Assembly: GCA_002762795.1 (NCBI GenBank)
Contig: PCYA01000006.1
Location: 1 to 37,498 of the forward strand
Reading direction: 5' to 3'
Source: Candidatus Woesearchaeota archaeon CG10_big_fil_rev_8_21_14_0_10_37_12
GTDB taxonomy: Archaea; Nanobdellota; Nanobdellia; Woesearchaeales; ARS49
DNA: 37,498 bases
Part shown: in pieces, positions 1 through 8,443 of the stretch
Layout of the letters: each line of letters opens with the position of its first letter
Position numbering within the stretch: the first letter of the stretch is position 1
Notes under the pieces: model-generated
What the model was told of the DNA's origin: nothing
The model's database searches: none
The model's input: only the letters and a program-made list of their open reading frames with translations
Translations under genes and position numbers: made by a program

Positions 1-36
1 AAGTCCGCAAGCAGACTTTTGCAAAGTTCCCTTTAC
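1..36. repeat. Partial end of dispersed MITE-like repeat
   Basis: Bases 22-36 read CAAAGTTCCCTTTAC, identical to one end of the repeat at 26879-26893 and the reverse complement of the start of the copy at 12374. Bases 1-18 form an imperfect hairpin (AAGTC..GACTT). The window edge cuts off the rest, so this is either a truncated third copy or a solo end. Confidence 0.5.
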
Positions 37-130
37 TATTTTGTGTACGATTATGGCTTTTTCGCTAGTTAAACCTTTAGTTTAAGCCTTAAAGGAGAGT
101 TTTGTAACAATAAACGCATTTTCTGTCTGT

Positions 131-1447
131 ATGAACAATGAATATGATATAGTTATCATTGGTGGTGGTGTAAGCGGTACTGCCTTGTTGTACGTACTCA
201 GTATGTACACAAATGTAAAACGAATTGCGTTGGTTGAGAAGTATGATAAGCTTGCGCAGGTGAATTCAAAACATACGAATAATTCTCAGACGTTGCATTT
301 TGGTGATATTGAAACAAACTACACTGTTGAAAAAGCAGCGAAAGTGAGTAAAGCCGCAAACCTTGTAAAGAAATATGTTGAAACTATTGGTAAAAAAGAG
401 CCATTGTACAAGAAATATCATAAAATGGTTCTCGCAGTTGGTGAAGAAGAAGTCGTACAACTCGAAAAAAGGTATACTGAATTCAAAAAGTTGTTTCCTG
501 AGCTGAAAAAGGTTGGCAGGAAAGAACTTGAAAAAATTGAACCCAAAATTGTTGAAGGACGAGATTCAAGCCAAGCACTTTTAGCCTTATTTTCACCAAA
601 TGGGTACACAATTAATTATGGCAAACTCTCAGAATCCTTTGTAAAACACGCAAAGAAAACAAACAAGCACATTGACGTGTTTCTTGGTAAAAAAGTTTTG
701 CAAATTACAAAAAAGAAAAAAGGCCATGATGTACAACTCAAAAATAAAACACTTCACGCGCCAGCTGTTGCTGTTACTGCAGGAGCACATAGCCTGTTGT
801 TTGCAAAACAGCTCGGGTACGGACTCAACTACTCGGTCTTGCCTGTTTCCGGTAGATTTTACTTCGCACCACAAGTACTTAACGGAAAAGTGTACACACT
901 TCAAAAGCCAAAGCTTCCATTTGCTGCAATACACGGCGACCCAGATGTCATGGGACCAGAAAAAACCCGCTTTGGGCCAATCGCAAAAGCAATGCCGTTA
1001 TTAGAAAGATACAATTGGTGGACGTTTTTTGATTATCTTAAAACGGCAGATTTTGATTTGAAAACAATTTTGAGCGTATTCAGAATCACTTTTGATCCTA
1101 TACTCTTCAAATACATGCTTAAAGAAACAATATATGAACTTCCACTCGTAGGTAAATATTTTTATGTGAAAAGCGTGCAAAAGATTATTCCCACAATGCG
1201 AGCAAGAGATTTAATGTTTGCAAAAGGTATTGGAGGCATACGTCCTCAAGTGGTGAATAAGGATACGAAGTGGTTGCAAATGGGCACTGCAAAGCTTACT
1301 GGAGATAATATTTTGTTCAATATTACACCATCTCCCGGAGCAAGTATTTGCTTAAAAAATGCTGAAGATGATGCAAAAAAATTACTTGAGTTTTTAGGAA
1401 AGAGCTTTGCGTTTGATGAGAAAAGATTCAAACAAGACTTCACATAA
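131..1447 (+). CDS. mqo: Malate:quinone oxidoreductase-like FAD-dependent dehydrogenase
   Basis: A flavoprotein of the Mqo / L-2-hydroxyglutarate dehydrogenase superfamily, expected to oxidise malate (or a related 2-hydroxyacid) at the membrane surface and pass electrons to quinone. The N-terminus carries the Rossmann FAD motif IIGGGVSGTALLYVL (about residues 9-23). NSQTLHFGDIETNYT (about 51-65) matches the position of the Mqo NAGTGH-type motif, and SPGASICLKNAEDDA near the C-terminus matches the Mqo SPGAS element. At 438 residues it is somewhat shorter than the usual ~490. It converges with the pgi operon and its stop overlaps the last gene of that operon by 8 bases. The substrate cannot be settled from sequence; no quinone-linked respiratory genes are visible nearby. 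Confidence 0.75.
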   Translation: MNNEYDIVIIGGGVSGTALLYVLSMYTNVKRIALVEKYDKLAQVNSKHTNNSQTLHFGDIETNYTVEKAAKVSKAANLVKKYVETIGKKEPLYKKYHKMVLAVGEEEVVQLEKRYTEFKKLFPELKKVGRKELEKIEPKIVEGRDSSQALLALFSPNGYTINYGKLSESFVKHAKKTNKHIDVFLGKKVLQITKKKKGHDVQLKNKTLHAPAVAVTAGAHSLLFAKQLGYGLNYSVLPVSGRFYFAPQVLNGKVYTLQKPKLPFAAIHGDPDVMGPEKTRFGPIAKAMPLLERYNWWTFFDYLKTADFDLKTILSVFRITFDPILFKYMLKETIYELPLVGKYFYVKSVQKIIPTMRARDLMFAKGIGGIRPQVVNKDTKWLQMGTAKLTGDNILFNITPSPGASICLKNAEDDAKKLLEFLGKSFAFDEKRFKQDFT

Positions 1448-1646
1448 TGTGAAAAATATACCCGACGATAATTAAAAATATGCCTATGAACGCCAATACT
1501 TGTTCGTGGTGCATCTCCTTCAAAACGACCACATCAATTTTGTGTTCTTTCATAACACGTTTATGAACAAGTAAAACAGCAATGCCTATCAGAATTTTGC
1601 CAACAACGTCAAATGTTTCTCCGATAATAAACCAAGTTAGTATCAT
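1440..1646 (-). CDS. Small membrane protein, two TM segments
   Basis: A 68-residue protein with a hydrophobic segment at each end (about residues 2-27 and 48-67) separated by a charged stretch rich in Lys, His and Glu (HKRVMKEHKIDVVVLKEMHH). The start ATG overlaps the HAD stop as ATGA, so it is the last cistron of the pgi-zwf-gnd operon. The His/Met-rich connecting loop could bind metal, but that is speculative. I do not recognise a family. Confidence 0.6.
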   Translation of the reverse strand: MILTWFIIGETFDVVGKILIGIAVLLVHKRVMKEHKIDVVVLKEMHHEQVLAFIGIFLIIVGYIFHIM

Positions 1647-2326
1647 TTATTCGCCCTCTTTTTTGCCACGCTTTTTTCCAATTGTTTTAATGTGATATTC
1701 CATGACGTTATTTTTTGGTCTGCAAGGGAAAAATCCTGGTTTTTTGTGTACTTGTTTGGCACGGCTACTGTGAAAATTCCTGCTAGTTTTGCTGCGGCAA
1801 TGCCACTTGTTGAATCCTCGAATGCAATACACTGTGTTGGTTTTTGACTGAAGTATGCAAGAGCTTTTTCGTACATGTCCGGGGCGGGCTTTAAGCAACA
1901 AACATCATCTATTGTTACTTGATGCTCAAAAACATCTTCCATTTTGATTGCGTCTAAAACAAGTTTTACTTCTTTCTTTAAGCTATTGCTTACCAAGCCT
2001 ATTTTAACAGTTGGTTTAATGTGTTGAATAAATTTTTTTACGCCCAACATTATTTTTGTTTTTGGCAATAATATTTTGTACATTTTTCTTTTTTCTTTGA
2101 CGAACGCCTTAGGAGTTACAGGAAGATTGTATTTTGAAACAATTGTTGATGCTGTGTGAATTGATCCTTTACCAAAAACTTGTTTATATTCATTTGTTGT
2201 TAGTTTTGCGTTTGGCTTGTACTTTTTAAGAAGCACATTCCATGTTTGCAGGCTTATTTCAGGTGTGTTTGCAAGTGTTCCATCAAGATCAAACAGTGCA
2301 ACTTGTAATTTTTGTTCTTTATTCAT
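1643..2326 (-). CDS. HAD-superfamily phosphatase / beta-phosphoglucomutase-like
   Basis: A HAD hydrolase of the beta-phosphoglucomutase/phosphoglycolate phosphatase type, 227 residues. Motif I FDLDGTLANTPE (about residues 12-23) supplies the nucleophile and acid/base Asp pair. Motif II is LVSNS (about 115), motif III the Lys of CLKPAPDMYEKAL, and motif IV FEDSTSGIAAAKLAG (about 171-185). The cap is the alpha-helical type between motifs I and II. Start and upstream stop overlap as ATGAATAA, so it is translationally coupled to the cyclase-family gene. In an operon with G6P isomerase and both pentose-phosphate dehydrogenases a sugar-phosphate substrate is likely; which one is not visible. Confidence 0.85.
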   Translation of the reverse strand: MNKEQKLQVALFDLDGTLANTPEISLQTWNVLLKKYKPNAKLTTNEYKQVFGKGSIHTASTIVSKYNLPVTPKAFVKEKRKMYKILLPKTKIMLGVKKFIQHIKPTVKIGLVSNSLKKEVKLVLDAIKMEDVFEHQVTIDDVCCLKPAPDMYEKALAYFSQKPTQCIAFEDSTSGIAAAKLAGIFTVAVPNKYTKNQDFSLADQKITSWNITLKQLEKSVAKKRANK

Positions 2327-2948
2327 TTTTTATGAGTATTACGCGTGCAGGAGCGCCATCCCCTTTCTTTATTTTAAGCGGCAAACCGACAAACGTGTAC
2401 TTTCCGGATTTTGTATTTAACAGATCTAACCCTTCAAAAATTATGCAATTCTTGTTTAATAATTCGCAATGTGCTGCACAATAGCCTTGATGAAATTTTT
2501 GAATACTCAAATAATCAATGCCAACTGTTTTCACACCTTTCTTTTGCAAGTATGCTGCGCCGTCTTCTGTTAAGTAAACGAATTTTTTATTGAACGTCTT
2601 GCTTTTACGCGTGCTGTTTTTTGTTTTTAACAATACAATTTTTTCTGTGATTTTCTTTTTTGATAAACAACTAGCGCAAACACCCTTTCCAAACGGAACT
2701 TCAGTTGCATCAATTACTTGGCAAGGACCAACACAATAATCAAGAGCTACTTTATCAACGCCTTGTCCTCTTTTTCTGACATGTTTTGGAGCATCAATAT
2801 GCGTTCCTGTGTGTGATCCCATATGCAGTTCTGAGCTAAAACTTGTAGCATCTTTTTTTGCTTTGATTGGTTTTTGCTTGAATGCTTTGTTTCCAGGATA
2901 CACAATCATCTTATTGTGCAATGTCATAGATATATCAATGATTTTCAT
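2319..2948 (-). CDS. Cyclase-family metal hydrolase (kynurenine formamidase-like)
   Basis: A 209-residue member of the cyclase / kynurenine formamidase family (PF04199-type), metal-dependent hydrolases of formamide and related cyclic bonds. The metal-binding signature HMGSHTGTHIDAPKHV lies at about residues 42-57, preceded by the typical MTLHNKMIVYPGN start. VKTVGIDYLSIQ and HCELLNKNCIIFEGLDL match the conserved second half. The start overlaps the gnd stop as ATGA. Its place directly after gnd in an operon lacking a recognisable 6-phosphogluconolactonase makes lactone hydrolysis an attractive but unproven role. Other family members hydrolyse N-formylkynurenine or isatin. Confidence 0.8.
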   Translation of the reverse strand: MKIIDISMTLHNKMIVYPGNKAFKQKPIKAKKDATSFSSELHMGSHTGTHIDAPKHVRKRGQGVDKVALDYCVGPCQVIDATEVPFGKGVCASCLSKKKITEKIVLLKTKNSTRKSKTFNKKFVYLTEDGAAYLQKKGVKTVGIDYLSIQKFHQGYCAAHCELLNKNCIIFEGLDLLNTKSGKYTFVGLPLKIKKGDGAPARVILIKNE

Positions 2949-3838
2949 TTTTTCTTAACAGCGTGCCCTCCAAACTCGTTTCGCATTGTTGCAATTAGCT
3001 GTGCGCAGCCTTTTTTCTTTCTCGAACGTTGGCGCATCATTCTTGCTTCATGCAAAACCTTCATCTCTGCAAGTTTTTCCAGTTTTTGCATTTCTTTTTC
3101 TGTTTCTCCTTTTGGAACCTGACAAGCAATTTGTTCAAGGTAATCTTTGCGTTGGAACGCATCCCATAACCAACTCATTAAACGACTTTCTACGATACTT
3201 CCATGTGCGTAGACTTTACATACTTGTTTCAGATCAGTTCCAAACGTTGGTGCATGTTTTTCTACTGCTAAAAATCCTTCATTAATCGCACCCATCATCC
3301 CATATTCTATGCCATTGTGAACCATTTTAACAAAATGCCCTGCACCAGATGTTCCCATGTACCCATATCCATTTTTTACACACATATCTTTGAAAAGTTT
3401 TTCAACTGTTTTGAATACTTTTTTATTGCCACCAATCATCATACACGCGCCGTATCTTGCACCTTCAATTCCGCCAGACGTTCCGCAGTCAAGATAATGA
3501 ATGCCTTTCTTTTTCAGGTTTTTATAACGCTGCATAGAATCTTTGAAATAGGAGTTGCCTCCATCAATGACAACATCATCTTTATTTAATAATGAAACGA
3601 GTTTTTTTAATGTATCATCAACTGGTTTGCCTGCAGAAATCATGAGCCAAATAATTTTTCGCTTTGGTAGTTTGCTCATTAGTTCTTCAAACGAATAAGC
3701 TGGAATAAGACCTTTTTTTGCAAGTTTTCTTGTTGGTTCTGGTGACCTGTTAAATCCGATAATTCTATGTTTGTGTTCCAGCAAGTTCAATACCATGTTA
3801 GATCCCATTCTTCCAAGACCTATGAATCCCATGTTCAT
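2945..3838 (-). CDS. gnd: 6-phosphogluconate dehydrogenase, short type
   Basis: Oxidatively decarboxylates 6-phosphogluconate to ribulose 5-phosphate. The protein begins with the dinucleotide fold [13 protein letters not shown] and NRSPEP at the end of beta-2. [10 protein letters not shown] and [14 protein letters not shown] are the substrate-binding signatures, and [15 protein letters not shown] carries the catalytic Lys. About 297 residues is typical of the short archaeal/bacterial Gnd rather than the 470-residue enterobacterial form. I choose the ATG at 3838 because it overlaps the zwf stop as ATGA and has GAGGTGG about 8 bases before it; an ATG three codons upstream (3847) is possible. 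Cofactor preference cannot be read with certainty. Confidence 0.92.
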   Translation of the reverse strand: MNMGFIGLGRMGSNMVLNLLEHKHRIIGFNRSPEPTRKLAKKGLIPAYSFEELMSKLPKRKIIWLMISAGKPVDDTLKKLVSLLNKDDVVIDGGNSYFKDSMQRYKNLKKKGIHYLDCGTSGGIEGARYGACMMIGGNKKVFKTVEKLFKDMCVKNGYGYMGTSGAGHFVKMVHNGIEYGMMGAINEGFLAVEKHAPTFGTDLKQVCKVYAHGSIVESRLMSWLWDAFQRKDYLEQIACQVPKGETEKEMQKLEKLAEMKVLHEARMMRQRSRKKKGCAQLIATMRNEFGGHAVKKK

Positions 3839-5208
3839 ACATTCCACCTCATGTTATGTTGTTTAGTAAATTTTTCCAGTGCTTTAGGACCGTCTGAGCC
3901 TTGTTTGTACGTGTGAACGTTATGTTTTTTTGATTTGATTCTATCTATTGCCTTCCATTGATATTCTATTTCATCATTACGTACAAAACGCGATTGGTCA
4001 CCGTTAATAACTGCTTGTAAGACTGTTTCATACGCGCTTGGTGTGTTTGCTGCGAATAAGCAACTGTGACAAAAATTCATTTTTACAGGCATGGTTTTGC
4101 TTTCACCAGGAGATTTAGCATTTAATTCGATAGCAAAACCAAGATCTGGTTGGATACGAATTTCTAAACGATTGGTAGCTTCAGGGCAAGGATCAAGCAA
4201 GCATTTCGGTCTTTTAAACTGGATCAGTATACTAACTTGGTTTTTTTCAAGCTTTTTTCCTGTTTTCAAAAAAAAAGGAACACCTTTCCATCTCGTATTA
4301 TTAATTTCAAGGTGCAATGCTGCAAATGTTTCTGTTCGGGAATTTTTTTCGACATTTGATTCTTTTGTGTACTGTTCATATTGTCCCAGCAAAACATCTT
4401 TTGTTTTTACTTTTTTGAGAATTCGTGCTTTCTCATCTCGTATATTATCTGCGCTCAATCTTTCAGGCTCTTCCATTGCGGTTAATGCTAGTAATTGAAG
4501 CAGGTGATTTTGTACAACATCACGTAATGCTCCTGTTTTATCGTAAAAATTCCCTCGTTTTTCAACACCGAGTTTTTCAGAAAGAACAATTTGTACGTTA
4601 TCAACATATTTTCTGTTCCACAAAGGTTCAAAAACAGTGTTAGCAAAACGTATAAATACGATGTTTTCAACAATTTCTTTACTTAGATAATGATCAACAC
4701 GGTACACTTGATCTTCTTTAAACACTCGTTGGATACACTTGTTTATTTTTTTTGCGGACTTCAAATCATTACCAAAAGGTTTTTCATACACGACACGAGA
4801 CCAGCCTTTGGTTTTCGTAAGATTACTTTTCGAAAGATGTTTTGTAATGCTGTCAAACTGTTCAGGAAGCGTAGCGAGATAAAATAAACGATTTCCAGAC
4901 AAGCCTTGCTTTTTTTCCACTTCATCTAACGTATGCACAATTTTCTTGTATTCTGAAAAATCGTTAAAATCAATTGAAATGTAATGAAACGCTTTTTCCA
5001 ATTTGTTTAAAACACTTTTTTCTTTTCTTTTAATAAATGGTTTTGAAAGATTAAGCAATGCTTTGCTTTTTTGTTCAGATCGCGCAACGCCAACGATTGC
5101 ACACTTGTTTATCTTATTTTTTACAATCAAATTGTAAATTGCAGGGATGAGCTTTCGTTTTGCTAAGTCTCCTGTTGCTCCCATGATGATAAACGTGCAG
5201 TTATTCAT
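3835..5208 (-). CDS. zwf: Glucose-6-phosphate 1-dehydrogenase
   Basis: First oxidative step of the pentose phosphate pathway, glucose 6-phosphate to 6-phosphogluconolactone with NAD(P)H formation. The nucleotide motif is [19 protein letters not shown] near the N-terminus. [11 protein letters not shown] and [16 protein letters not shown] are the substrate/catalytic motifs, with the family RIDHYLGKE seen here as RVDHYLSKE, keeping the catalytic His-adjacent Asp. A length of 457 residues is normal. Start at 5208 because GGAGG lies about 7 bases upstream and the start overlaps the pgi stop as ATGAATAA. Bacterial-type Zwf is uncommon in archaea, so horizontal acquisition is likely. Confidence 0.95.
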   Translation of the reverse strand: MNNCTFIIMGATGDLAKRKLIPAIYNLIVKNKINKCAIVGVARSEQKSKALLNLSKPFIKRKEKSVLNKLEKAFHYISIDFNDFSEYKKIVHTLDEVEKKQGLSGNRLFYLATLPEQFDSITKHLSKSNLTKTKGWSRVVYEKPFGNDLKSAKKINKCIQRVFKEDQVYRVDHYLSKEIVENIVFIRFANTVFEPLWNRKYVDNVQIVLSEKLGVEKRGNFYDKTGALRDVVQNHLLQLLALTAMEEPERLSADNIRDEKARILKKVKTKDVLLGQYEQYTKESNVEKNSRTETFAALHLEINNTRWKGVPFFLKTGKKLEKNQVSILIQFKRPKCLLDPCPEATNRLEIRIQPDLGFAIELNAKSPGESKTMPVKMNFCHSCLFAANTPSAYETVLQAVINGDQSRFVRNDEIEYQWKAIDRIKSKKHNVHTYKQGSDGPKALEKFTKQHNMRWNV

Positions 5209-6496
5209 GGAGCAACCTCCTTGTTTCTTTTTTGTACATTTCAACACTTGGCTGGTCAAACGGGTTCACATCCAATAAAAACGCAATATACATCATTTCG
5301 ATCATTTTCAACTGCAAAAACGCACCAACTGATTCTTCGTCTTTTCTGGTGAGTGTTGTTTCTGTGTATGGCCGTTTATTTTTTTGGTACGCTATTTGTA
5401 CACCTTGAATAATTGCGCTCATAATCTTACGCAGTGGCTTTTTTTGCAAGTCTGAAACAAGCACATCATACTCTTTGTAATTAGGCACTGAATAATTGTG
5501 ATTAAATTGTGTTGTGACAAAGTTTGTTAACTTATCTTGTGGACCTCCCAAGTATAATTGTGCCATGCTATGTAAATCAACGCTTCCGATGCTGACTGTT
5601 GGTGTTATTCCTGCGTTTACAATTTTTCCTTTTTTGTTTTTCTTTTTTCCGATGCTTTCTCCCATGAGTTGTCTGTACCATTTGCCAACGCTTTCCAAGT
5701 CAGTTGCAAAGAGAAAATGATCATATATGTTTCTTCCATGTTTGTTATGCAAATAAATGATGCTTGCACCGATTGCGGCAGGATTTTGTTTTATGTTTGT
5801 CGAAACACATTTTCTTCTCATCAAATCCGCACCATTGAGCAAAGCGTCAATGTTAATTCCCAGCATGCAAAAAGGGAACAAGCCAACAGGTGAAAGAACA
5901 CTGTAACGACCACCAACGTGTAATGGAATTTCCAGCGTTGAAAACGCGCTTTCATGGGCTAGAGTCCACAAATAGCTGTTCTTGTCTGTAATCACAACAA
6001 CATGTTTGTGCGCGTCTTTTTTGTACTTTTTCAGGATTTGCCAAAAAATTTCAAAATTTGCAATTGTTTCAGTAGTATGCCCACTTTTACTTACAGCAAC
6101 CAACAAAACGTTTTTTCTTTTTTTTAATTGCAGGCGCATTTCTGTTTCAATAATAAACAATTCATCAGGATCAACAGCATCTGCATACAACACTCTCGGA
6201 CTATTGTGTAAATTGTATGCTTTCCCAAGAAGTGCTTCCTGCACTGCAATTGTTCCAAGATTGCTCCCGCCAATACCAATCACAACAATAAGAGCTGGTT
6301 TGAACTTGTTTTTTTCTTTAATAAGAGTTTTAATTATTCTTATTTGCTTTTTATCCTGCGGAAGAAACACGCTTGCATATTCATTATTATAACTTGCTTT
6401 CTGAACGCGCTTAATTTCAGGAATGAGCCTGTTAACTGTAGTGTGAAGTTTTGTCTGCGATATTCTTGCATCTCTGTATGTGAATGAAACACTCAT
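5201..6496 (-). CDS. pgi: Glucose-6-phosphate isomerase
   Basis: Interconverts glucose 6-phosphate and fructose 6-phosphate and feeds the dehydrogenase encoded next. It belongs to the PGI superfamily: [31 protein letters not shown], and [16 protein letters not shown] (the PGI signature) are all present. At 431 residues it resembles the compact bacterial form and not the cupin-type archaeal PGI. First gene of the operon: ATG at 6496 has GAGGT three bases upstream and a TATA box CTTTATAAAG at 6533-6542. Confidence 0.95.
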   Translation of the reverse strand: MSVSFTYRDARISQTKLHTTVNRLIPEIKRVQKASYNNEYASVFLPQDKKQIRIIKTLIKEKNKFKPALIVVIGIGGSNLGTIAVQEALLGKAYNLHNSPRVLYADAVDPDELFIIETEMRLQLKKRKNVLLVAVSKSGHTTETIANFEIFWQILKKYKKDAHKHVVVITDKNSYLWTLAHESAFSTLEIPLHVGGRYSVLSPVGLFPFCMLGINIDALLNGADLMRRKCVSTNIKQNPAAIGASIIYLHNKHGRNIYDHFLFATDLESVGKWYRQLMGESIGKKKNKKGKIVNAGITPTVSIGSVDLHSMAQLYLGGPQDKLTNFVTTQFNHNYSVPNYKEYDVLVSDLQKKPLRKIMSAIIQGVQIAYQKNKRPYTETTLTRKDEESVGAFLQLKMIEMMYIAFLLDVNPFDQPSVEMYKKETRRLLHE

Positions 6497-6532
6497 GCGA
6501 CCTCTTTTTTATGAGAAAAGTGAAGTAGCATT

Positions 6533-6542
6533 CTTTATAAAG
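6533..6542 (-). promoter_or_regulatory. TATA box of the pgi-zwf-gnd operon
   Basis: CTTTATAAAG lies 37-46 bases upstream of the pgi ATG, giving a short leader with a GAGGT ribosome-binding site at 6500-6504. It is the only strong promoter-like element seen before the six-gene operon. Confidence 0.5.
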
Positions 6543-6599
6543 ATTCTGTTGAAGTGTGATATTAATCTGAGTCTGTGATTTTGGTGTGATACGTAGAAA

Positions 6600-6631
6600 C
6601 ATTTAAATATAACTTATCATTATAGTGATAA
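6600..6631 (+). promoter_or_regulatory. TATA box and near-palindromic operator of the AbiE-like pair
   Basis: ATTTAAATAT (about 6601-6610) sits about 27 bases before the ATG at 6633, consistent with a leaderless transcript. Between TATA and ATG lies TTATCATTATAGTGATAA (6614-6631), a near-perfect palindrome with TTATCA / TGATAA half-sites. Overlapping the start point, it is a natural autorepression site for the winged-helix protein encoded directly downstream. Confidence 0.5.
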
Positions 6632-6632
6632 T

Positions 6633-7271
6633 ATGATTCTGGACACGATGAACGAACACATTATGAAGATTATTGTAGCTTCAAGACCTGTTGATTCTAT
6701 TAATGCGATTGCGCAGCGTATTGGATTGAGTTACGGGTGGACGTATAAATGGGTGAAAGAGTTGGAAAAAAGGGATGTTTTTTGTTTAACACGCAAGAAC
6801 GCATTTTTACAGGAGCACGCAAGATTTTACAAGGAAACAATCACATACATACATTCTGTTTTTTCTAAAAATGTTCGGTTCCATTATGAAATATTGAGTT
6901 TATTCGGAATACAGTACTCGTTTACAAAGACGGATGCAGTGTTTTTGTGGACGCGAGGAGGGTACAATATAGCCAGATCACAAAACCACTATCCTATCTT
7001 TATCAAGGTTGTAAAAAAAAATAAAAAAATATTTGAATATTATTGCAACAAATTAGGAATAACAAGTAAAAACAATGTTTTTTATTCTGTTACGTACGTT
7101 GATGTGATAGAAAAGGCAATAATCGATGACATTCCAGTTGATTCTTTGGACGAAACAATGCAATTCATGCAAGAAAACAAGTACAACTTTTTACCTGCAA
7201 TTGAGATGATAGAACAACAATACGGTAAGAAGAAAACAGTCAAATACAAAGAGGTTGTAACAAATGTTTGA
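6633..7271 (+). CDS. Winged-helix DNA-binding protein, putative AbiEi-like antitoxin
   Basis: A 212-residue protein whose first ~55 residues form a winged helix: SINAIAQRIGLSYGWTYKWVKELEKRDVF is a clear helix-turn-helix plus wing. The rest is an unrecognised mixed domain rich in Lys, Tyr and Phe. The stop overlaps the start of the nucleotidyltransferase gene by 8 bases, so the two are co-translated. Regulator plus AbiEii-family nucleotidyltransferase is the AbiE toxin-antitoxin arrangement, and the palindrome at its promoter fits autoregulation. The family assignment of the C-terminal part is by context only. Confidence 0.7.
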   Translation: MILDTMNEHIMKIIVASRPVDSINAIAQRIGLSYGWTYKWVKELEKRDVFCLTRKNAFLQEHARFYKETITYIHSVFSKNVRFHYEILSLFGIQYSFTKTDAVFLWTRGGYNIARSQNHYPIFIKVVKKNKKIFEYYCNKLGITSKNNVFYSVTYVDVIEKAIIDDIPVDSLDETMQFMQENKYNFLPAIEMIEQQYGKKKTVKYKEVVTNV

Positions 7272-7944
7272 AAAATTCACGAACAGAGAAAATAAGATTT
7301 TTGAAGTGCTTAACTTTTTTGTAGAACAAAAACTCAATTTCGTTGTGATTGGTGGTTATGCAGTGAGTGCATACAAGCACCGTTTTTCCATAGATGCAGA
7401 TCTCGTAATCAGAAAAGAAGACAAGGAAACATTTGCAAAGCTTCTAGAGAAAATGAACTTTAAGAAAACAATAATGAAATATCTTGATCATGTGTACGCT
7501 CCGGAATTTATCCGCTACGAAACAAAAGAAGAACTCTCTATCAGCATTGATTTACTGATTAACGGAGTTGGCTCACGAACAACAAACGCATCATTTAACT
7601 TAGAAGAATTAAAAAAGCACTCAAAACAAAGAAAGATACTCGGTACTGAAAAAGAAACAACAGTTCTTGTTCCTGACCGATCAATACTTGTCATATTAAA
7701 ACTTCACTCCGGCAGGCTTACTGATTTTCGAGACATCGTAGCCATATGTAAAAACCTCGATCACCAACTCATAAAAAAAATTATTTGGAGAGGAAAAAAA
7801 GAAATTGTAAGAGAAAACATCAAGAAACTACTTCAACTCATAGAAGAACCAAACTTTATCAACAGCTTCAAAGGTGTATTCGCAGAGAAAAAATATGATG
7901 CGGACATCCAAGAAGTGAAAAAACTCAAAAAACTACTTGACTGA
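7264..7944 (+). CDS. AbiEii-like nucleotidyltransferase
   Basis: A 226-residue member of the polymerase-beta-type nucleotidyltransferase fold. VVIGGYAVSAYKHRFSIDADLVI (about residues 25-47) gives the GG motif and the paired acidic DxD-type residues for metal and nucleotide binding. SIDLLINGV (about 93-101) supplies a further acidic position, and ILKLHSGRLTDFRDIVAI (about 143-160) matches the Lys/Asp region found in AbiEii/MNT families. Paired with an upstream winged-helix gene, it is a candidate toxin of a type IV-like (AbiE) module. Its target, for example a tRNA 3' end, cannot be inferred. Confidence 0.75.
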   Translation: MFEKFTNRENKIFEVLNFFVEQKLNFVVIGGYAVSAYKHRFSIDADLVIRKEDKETFAKLLEKMNFKKTIMKYLDHVYAPEFIRYETKEELSISIDLLINGVGSRTTNASFNLEELKKHSKQRKILGTEKETTVLVPDRSILVILKLHSGRLTDFRDIVAICKNLDHQLIKKIIWRGKKEIVRENIKKLLQLIEEPNFINSFKGVFAEKKYDADIQEVKKLKKLLD

Positions 7945-7991
7945 GTGTTTACAATCTGTTTAACCTTTGTGAAAAACTCGCACATCAAAGT

Positions 7992-8399
7992 TCATCTCTT
8001 ATTCTTTTTCTTGCTTACTGCTAACCATGTATCTTCATCACGCAATAAGTAGAGTGCGATAAATCCTGCAAGTACAGGCAGTGCAGCAATAAACAAATGA
8101 TTCTGACCAAAAGGGTTTAGTAATTGTTTCCAAGTTGATGCAGTTGAAATAAAATGTAAGAGCAATCCTATACCGTAAGAGAACCTCTTCCATAAGCCAA
8201 TAATAATGGCAAGAGCAAGTATTAATTCAAGTCCGCCAATGATATATGGAACACTTCCTCCTATTGGAAGTTTATAGAACATTTCAAAAATCTTAACGGT
8301 TTTATCACTCGCAACAAGCTTGTCAATTGCCCAAAGCAACAAGAAAACACCCAAACCAAGGCGTAAAACAAACAACCCTTTTTGTTTTGCTGATACCAT
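7992..8399 (-). CDS. DoxX family membrane protein
   Basis: A 135-residue integral membrane protein with four hydrophobic segments. The N-terminal LFVLRLGLGVFLLLWAIDKL and the central GGLELILALAIIIGLWKRFSYG are typical of DoxX/SURF4-like proteins, which often accompany thiol-redox enzymes. TATA-like TTTTATAAAC lies about 25-32 bases before the ATG. It lies just downstream of, and on the same strand as, the thioredoxin/CcdA fusion, which suggests a shared role in extracytoplasmic thiol redox, by inference. Confidence 0.8.
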   Translation of the reverse strand: MVSAKQKGLFVLRLGLGVFLLLWAIDKLVASDKTVKIFEMFYKLPIGGSVPYIIGGLELILALAIIIGLWKRFSYGIGLLLHFISTASTWKQLLNPFGQNHLFIAALPVLAGFIALYLLRDEDTWLAVSKKKNKR

Positions 8400-8443
8400 A
8401 CACGATTAATTGGGAGTTTTGTTTATAAAATTTATGCATTTCT

